From Candidatus Peregrinibacteria bacterium (GTDB lineage Bacteria; Patescibacteriota; Gracilibacteria; UBA1369; UBA12463): DNA of 64,000 nucleotides. The position numbers and the translations under genes are program-made. The stretch lies in the NCBI GenBank assembly GCA_026395555.1, contig JAPLYO010000024.1, forward strand, positions 62,001 to 126,000, in the 5' to 3' direction. The notes beneath the pieces are model-generated. The model was not told where the DNA came from and did no database searches. It was given only the letters and a program-made list of their open reading frames with translations. Shown here in pieces: positions 59,354 to 64,000 of the stretch (positions within the stretch are counted from its first letter, which is position 1; the number at the start of each line of letters is the position of its first letter).

Positions 59354-59806
59354 TTAGTACGCGTCTTCAGGGATGTCTGTCGGGACACGAAGACGGCTTT
59401 TTAGAAGTTGGGCATAAGCGTTGTGAGTGAGCTGGACGACTACCTCCACTCCATCTGCTCGGCGAATGACGGTTTCGGCGGCAAGAATAGGATGACTGCC
59501 GATCGCCTCAACGTATGCTCCAGCCATGAGATAGCCTACTTTTCTTTGAGTGGTGTCCTCTATTTCCCAGTGCCTCTGGGCGTTGTGGTGCCCAATTCCA
59601 ATGTTTGGGCGCTTGAGCGCTGCGTGGGTATTCGTCCTTACTTCCCCATGAATATTACTCGCCGATGAGGTGTTGCCTCCTTCAATGACGTGCAATTTTG
59701 GCGTTACGGGTAATTGAATTACTTGTGCGCCTTTTCCGGCTCCTTCGCAGGTATCTTCCCGTGGTACAACTGATAATTTTGAGGACATGAGTGAGTGGGT
59801 TACCAT
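59354..59806 (-). CDS. Hypothetical protein
   Basis: A 150-residue protein (or 144 from Met7, position 59788) without recognised domains. The N-terminal half is low-complexity; the C-terminal half has a beta-rich segment (RHWEIEDTTQRKVGYLMAGA, YVEAIGSHPILAAETVIRRA, VEVVVQLTHNAYAQLL) that could be a small folded domain. No signal peptide. It is convergent with dcd (9-nt gap) and divergent from ileS. Confidence 0.6.
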   Translation of the reverse strand: MVTHSLMSSKLSVVPREDTCEGAGKGAQVIQLPVTPKLHVIEGGNTSSASNIHGEVRTNTHAALKRPNIGIGHHNAQRHWEIEDTTQRKVGYLMAGAYVEAIGSHPILAAETVIRRADGVEVVVQLTHNAYAQLLKSRLRVPTDIPEDAY

Positions 59807-59867
59807 TTAGCTTGCGCATTTTACTTATTTTTCTGAACCTGTCAAGTATCCTTCGGGGTGTTTCTTG

Positions 59868-59896
59868 TTGAGGTACAGCTTTAATGGCAGTATAAT
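59868..59896 (+). promoter_or_regulatory. Promoter of ileS
   Basis: TTGAGG (59868-59873), 17-nt spacer, TATAAT (59891-59896); the ATG at 59935 follows after 38 nt. Confidence 0.65.
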
Positions 59897-59934
59897 CGAC
59901 GGGCTATTTTAGAAATTTGTCTAATCATATTTCC

Positions 59935-62900
59935 ATGTTTGAATCTGTTAATCCGAAGCAGTCCTTTCCTGATTTAGAGCACGAGATGCTCGGTTTCTGG
60001 AAGGAGAATAATACGTTCGAGAAGTCAGTTTTAGCCCGGAAGGGGAGGAAGAAGTATGTGTTTTTTGATGGTCCTCCTTTTGCTAACGGCTTGCCGCACT
60101 ATGGACATATTTTGGCGAGTTCACTGAAGGATGCCGTGACGAGATATTGGACGATGAAGGGATATTACGTTCCGCGTGAGAATGGTTGGGACTGCCATGG
60201 TTTACCGGTTGAGTATGAAATTGAAAAAGAATTAAAACTTACCGGTCGTAAACAGATTGTCGAGATGGGTGTTGAAAAGTTCAATAACGCCTGCAGGGAG
60301 AGCGTATTCCGATATACTAAAGAGTGGGAGAAGTTGATTGTGAGACTCGGACGTTGGGTTGATTTCGAAAATGGATATGCGACCTTGGATAATTCCTACA
60401 TGGAATCGATCTGGTGGGTGTTCAAAAAAATCTGGGATCGAAAGATGGTCTATAAGAGTTATAAACCGATGCACATCTGCCCTCGTTGCGAGACTCCGTT
60501 GTCGAACTTTGAGGTGACGCAGGGGTATAAAGATGTGACGGACTTGTCTGTCACGGCGACGTTTCCTATTAAGGAAGGCGCTTATGAGGGGTGTGAAGTT
60601 TTGGCTTGGACGACCACTCCCTGGACGCTTCCTGGTAATATGTTTCTCGCGGTGAATCCGGATATTGAGTATGTGGTTGTGAGAAGCGCCATGAGCGGAG
60701 AGGATAAAAAATATATTCTTGCGAAGTGTCGATTGGCGCAGACGTTCAAGGATGTACCTTTTGAGATTGAGGAGGAGGTTGATCTCGAGAAGCTTCTCGG
60801 ATGTCACTACGAACCTCTCTTTCCTTATTTTAAAAATACGAAAGAAGACATTTATCGTGTGCTCGCTGCCAATTTTGTGACTACGGAAGATGGTGTAGGC
60901 GTTGTACATATTGCGCCGGCTTATGGTGAGGATGATATGAATGTTGGCGTTCGGGAAAAGGTAACATTGATTCAGCACGTAAAGATGGATGGTATGTTTA
61001 TTCCCGAGGTCGTGGATTTTGCGGGAAAATTTGCTAAGGGGCAGGATGTGAATGTGAAGGATCTTTTGGCAAAAAATGGCCGCGTATTTTCTTTTGAAAA
61101 TATTCGACATAGTTATCCGCACTGCTGGAGATGCGATACGCCACTTCTTAATTTTGTTACCGACTCCTGGTTCATCCGTGTGACGGACATCAAGGAGCAC
61201 ATGACAAGAAATAATAAGAAAATTCACTGGCAGCCTGAGCATATTCAGGAAGGCCGATTTGGTAAGTGGTTAGAAGGTGCACGTGATTGGGCTATTTCAC
61301 GAAATCGATTCTGGGGCTGCCCTATACCAATTTGGGAGTGTGTTTGCGGAGAGACCGTCTGTATCGCATCTATTGATGACTTGAAAAAAGTCTCTGGAGG
61401 AGTGGCGCCGATGCGTGGTGATCAGTTGGATTTGCACAAACCATACATTGATGAGATTCACTTTCCGTGCGAGAAGTGCGGCAAAACAGATGAACCGAAT
61501 TCCTGATGTTTTGGACTGTTGGTTCGAGAGTGGCGCGATGCCGTATGCGCAGTTGCATTATCCTTTTGAGAAGAAGAAGGAATTTGAGGACAACTTCCCA
61601 GCTGATTTTATCGCAGAGGGGCTGGATCAGACACGCGGATGGTTCTATACGCTCCATGTTATTTCTACTATTTTGTGGAACAAACCGGCGTTCAAGAATG
61701 TCATCGTAAATGGAATTTTATTAGCCGCAGATGGTGAAAAATTATCCAAACGCAAAAAAAATTATCCGGATCCGAATATGATGTTCGATACGCGCGGGGT
61801 CGACTCCATGCGTATGTTCCTCTATACATCACCTGCTACGCTTGGAGATGATGTTCGCTTCTCTGAGAGGCATGTTGATGAGATCGTGAAGTCCTTTACG
61901 TTGACGATTTGGAATGTCTACTCGTTCTTTATGACCTATGCGTCTATAGATAAGTGGGTGCCGGAGTTTACGGGAAAAAAGATGGAGAAGTTCCGTCCGG
62001 AGCATACATTGGATCAGTGGATTTTGTCTGAGTTGAATACGCTCGTGAAATCGACGACCGATGCGATGGATAACTATAACTTCATGGAGGCGACTCGTCC
62101 GATGATTACCTTTGCTGATGATCTTTCTAACTGGTACGTCCGTCGAAGCCGAAGACGTTTCTGGAAGTCGGAATCGGATGCGGATAAGCAGAGCGCCTAC
62201 CAGACTCTGTATATCGTTCTCTATCGATTGTCTCAGTTGATGGCTCCGTATATGCCATTCTTGTCTGAGTATATGTATCAGGGTCTTACGAAGGGGATCG
62301 CCGGCGAGAGCGAGTCAGTACACCTTACAAACTGGCCGGAGGCGGTGAAGAAGCTTATGAAGCCACTTCTCAACACCGAGATGCATATCGTTCGTCAGAT
62401 CGTGAACTTGGGGCATAGCGCTCGTGCTAATGCTTCGATCAAGGTTCGCCAGCCGCTCGCCTCGGTGAGTATCGCTACGCCAGATGAGGTAAGCGTGGAT
62501 GTGATCGAAAAGTATCGAGATATTATTCTCGAGGAGTTAAATGTGAAACAGATTGAGTACATCCGAGAGTTAGGCGATCGCGTGAAGATCAAGTATACGC
62601 CAAAATCAAAACTTCTTGGTCCTAAATTCGGTAAGGACGTGCAGGATATTATTCGCATGGTGAAGTCTGGAGATATTCAGGCTATCGCAGGTGGTAGATA
62701 TCAGGTTGGCTCGTTTGTTCTCAATGCTGAAGATATTGAGGTTGGCTATGAAGCGCAGGATGGCGCTGGAGTTGCTAGCGAAAATGGCTATACCTTGTTG
62801 CTTGATACACATATCACCGAGACGCTGGTTCAGGAGGGGATTGCGCGCGAAATCGTGCGATTTGTTCAAGATATGCGCAAGGAGGCTACCTATGATGTCA

Positions 62901-63097
62901 GTGATAGAATCTCTCTTGTCGTAGAATCTGAACATGTAGAAATAAGTACAGCGGTTACCGCGTTTGCAGATTATATCCGCAAGGAGACGCTTGCAGAAGA
63001 GCTACAACAGGGTGGTGCTTTTGATTCTGATCTCAAGAAAGTGTTAGAACTTGATACGTACAGCGTTACGGTTGCTATAGCGAAGTCGGCGAAATAA
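59935..63097 (+). CDS. ileS: Isoleucine-tRNA ligase, interrupted by a +1 frameshift
   Basis: IleRS charges tRNA-Ile (one is at 33302). The reading frame from the ATG at 59935 (MFESVNPKQSFPDLEHEMLG) stops at 61506, and a second frame carries the rest to 63097. Joining them at the A4 run 61483-61486, reading GGC-AAA then skipping one A to CAG, gives CEKCGK-QMNRIPDVLDCWFES, exactly the conserved IleRS sequence, and a full-length protein of about 1053 residues. Signature motifs are PHYGHILAS (HIGH) in the first part and KLSKRKKNYPDP (KMSKS) in the second. One extra A is the simplest explanation: a sequencing error, a real mutation, or programmed slippage. IleRS is essential, so some way of making full-length protein must exist. 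Confidence 0.9.
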
Positions 63098-63129
63098 AGC
63101 CCTTCCATTACCTCATTATCTTTCTCTTC

Positions 63130-63501
63130 ATGCTTCGATCTCTTCTCATCCGTTTGGTTCTCAATGCTGGTACGCTCTACCTGATTACCTATTTGCTTCC
63201 TCAGGATGTTGTGTACGCCGGGGGCGTGAAGTTTTTCGTGGTGGCCGGCCTCTTCATGACCATCATTAACCTTGTCATTAAGCCCATTCTCAAGATTCTC
63301 GCTCTGCCTTTTATGATATTGACGGCCGGCCTCTTCATGATTTTTATTAATGCTTTTCTGCTTTGGTTCCTTAAGTACGCTCTTGACATTGTCAAGTTCC
63401 AGGATGTTTCACTTGTTATTCATACCAAAGGAGGCTATCTTGTTGCGGGTCTTCTTTTTGGATTATTGAACTGGATTTTGAACGCTGTTTTCCGAAAATA
63501 G
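63130..63501 (+). CDS. Phage holin family 4-like membrane protein
   Basis: A 123-residue protein with four membrane helices, matching the conserved bacterial family named after mycobacterial phage holins (PF04020 type): LIRLVLNAGTLYLITYLLP, GLFMTIINLVIKPILKILAL with the repeated (N)xxIKPIL motif, LTAGLFMIFINAFLLW, and GLLFGLLNWILNAVFRK. Despite the name it is a chromosomal housekeeping-type gene of unknown function, not evidence of a phage. It is 32 nt after ileS and 33 nt before secG. Confidence 0.85.
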   Translation: MLRSLLIRLVLNAGTLYLITYLLPQDVVYAGGVKFFVVAGLFMTIINLVIKPILKILALPFMILTAGLFMIFINAFLLWFLKYALDIVKFQDVSLVIHTKGGYLVAGLLFGLLNWILNAVFRK

Positions 63502-63534
63502 ATCACCTAAACTACCATTTTTTCTTCCTATACT

Positions 63535-63753
63535 ATGCATACATTTCTCAACATCTTTCAGATCATCGTTTCAATTCTTCTTATTCTTCTCATCCTTACG
63601 CAGGAGCGTGGAACAGGTCTTAGTTTAACGTTCGGTGGTATCGGTCATGTCTATCACAGCAAGCGAGGAGCAGAGAAAGTTATCGCTATCGCTACGGTTG
63701 TGCTCGCAGTCCTTTTTGTGGGATGCTCGATTGCTTTTCTCTTTGTAAAATAA
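63535..63753 (+). CDS. secG: Protein translocase subunit SecG
   Basis: SecG is a small membrane partner of SecYE in protein export. The 72-residue protein has two helices (about 5-22 and 48-70) with the family loop QERGTGLSLTFGG between, typical of SecG. The upstream sequence (TTTTTTCTTCCTATACT) has no Shine-Dalgarno. The next gene begins within 40 nt. Confidence 0.9.
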   Translation: MHTFLNIFQIIVSILLILLILTQERGTGLSLTFGGIGHVYHSKRGAEKVIAIATVVLAVLFVGCSIAFLFVK

Positions 63754-63789
63754 TTCGTTTCAAAGGTTTTATATCCTTACCTCACAACC

Positions 63790-64000
63790 TTGATCAGGGA
63801 TTTTTTTCGCACTATTCGTTCCTATTCTCTATCGGAAAAGGTTGTCAGTATTTTTCTCTCTCTTCTGCTTGTTTTTAGTATTTACGGCGGCTTTTTCAGC
63901 TCAAGTAATGTTACCTCAAAGGATACATACGTTGAGGGAACAGTTGGTAAGATTATGGTACTGAATCCACTTTATAGTGACTACAGTGACCTTGATCGTG
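63790..64000 (+). CDS. Family 5 solute-binding protein, N-terminal fragment (runs off the window)
   Basis: From a TTG at 63790 (no ATG is available after the in-frame secG stop) an open frame runs to the right edge: LIRDFFRTIRSYSLSEKVVS, a membrane helix IFLSLLLVFSIYGGFF, then EGTVGKIMVLNPLYSDYSD. The helix followed by an EGxVG...NPL segment is the usual start of CPR peptide-binding ABC proteins. It follows secG at 36 nt, a common CPR arrangement. The start codon is uncertain; only about 70 residues are visible. Confidence 0.7.
   Translation, partial: MIRDFFRTIRSYSLSEKVVSIFLSLLLVFSIYGGFFSSSNVTSKDTYVEGTVGKIMVLNPLYSDYSDLDR

Noticed and set aside
61415-63097. The second ileS part as a separate gene
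   Set aside because: Its first 25 or so residues do not match IleRS, while joining the two frames at the A4 run restores the conserved sequence exactly.
63130-63501. Prophage, based on the holin-like protein
   Set aside because: The family is a common chromosomal membrane protein; no other phage gene is present.

Overview
The window reads as chromosome from a Candidate Phyla Radiation (Patescibacteria) bacterium using the standard code: TGA ends several genes (32387, 33628, 55266). The CPR assignment rests on a divergent 16S rRNA (mismatches at several universal primer sites), a VirB4/PrgI-type secretion locus, rpsU-prmC-prfA linkage, SLH- and FecR-domain surface proteins, and secG followed by a family 5 solute-binding protein. 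A Peregrinibacteria-like lineage would fit the unusually large biosynthetic content (purine genes, nadB, one-carbon genes), but that placement is inference. About 51 protein genes, nine tRNAs, 16S, 23S and 5S rRNA and one tRNA-like RNA can be supported.

Layout. 1-9190: gyrA 5' part, a VirB4 ATPase with an unknown partner, an orphan immunity-like gene, and divergent SLH-S41 protease and FecR-domain genes. 9190-18800: gyrB, rpsU, prmC, prfA, nadB, tatD, radA, a glycosyltransferase. 18870-24600: tRNA-Lys, a stand-alone FtsH-type (M41) peptidase domain, tRNA-Leu, an EamA transporter, a flavin reductase, a lipoprotein, a RimK-like ligase, clpP and a YggS protein. 24640-37470 holds the rRNA genes in two separate units: 16S with its own promoter, boxA and terminator, then 7.8 kb of lipoproteins, slipin, P-type ATPase, VIT transporter, rsmE and tRNAs, then 23S-5S with its own promoter region. 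37480-42090 (minus strand): an asparaginase-C-domain protein, a VirB4 N-domain protein, PrgI, a DUF4112 protein, lepA. 42170-49090: solute-binding protein, SpoIIE-type phosphatase, glyA, a formyl-THF cyclo-ligase, HtrA. 49200-64000: tRNAs, a transglutaminase-like protein, a nucleotidyltransferase, a purine set (GATase, purA, purC, purE class II, purB), dcd, a frameshifted ileS, a holin-like protein, secG and the start of another solute-binding protein.

How the parts fit. purC, purE, purB and purA with glyA and the folate cyclo-ligase describe part of de novo purine and one-carbon metabolism. VirB4, PrgI and the VirB4 N-domain protein describe a type IV secretion-like apparatus with no visible conjugation genes. 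The translation signals are unusual together: the 16S 3' end carries a changed anti-Shine-Dalgarno, most genes have no Shine-Dalgarno, and several have a -10 box only 8-10 nt before the ATG, so leaderless or Shine-Dalgarno-independent initiation is likely.

Most notable signals: (1) a 71-nt alanine-type tRNA-like RNA (G3:U70, T arm, CCA, no D stem) with its own terminator at 56450, resembling a tmRNA without its mRNA-like domain; (2) arms of about 200 nt flanking the 23S gene that can pair with each other; (3) the changed anti-Shine-Dalgarno; (4) a structured about 150-nt RNA ending in a perfect terminator between the promoter and 23S; (5) a single-base frameshift in ileS. All functional calls come from reading motifs; no database search was run.
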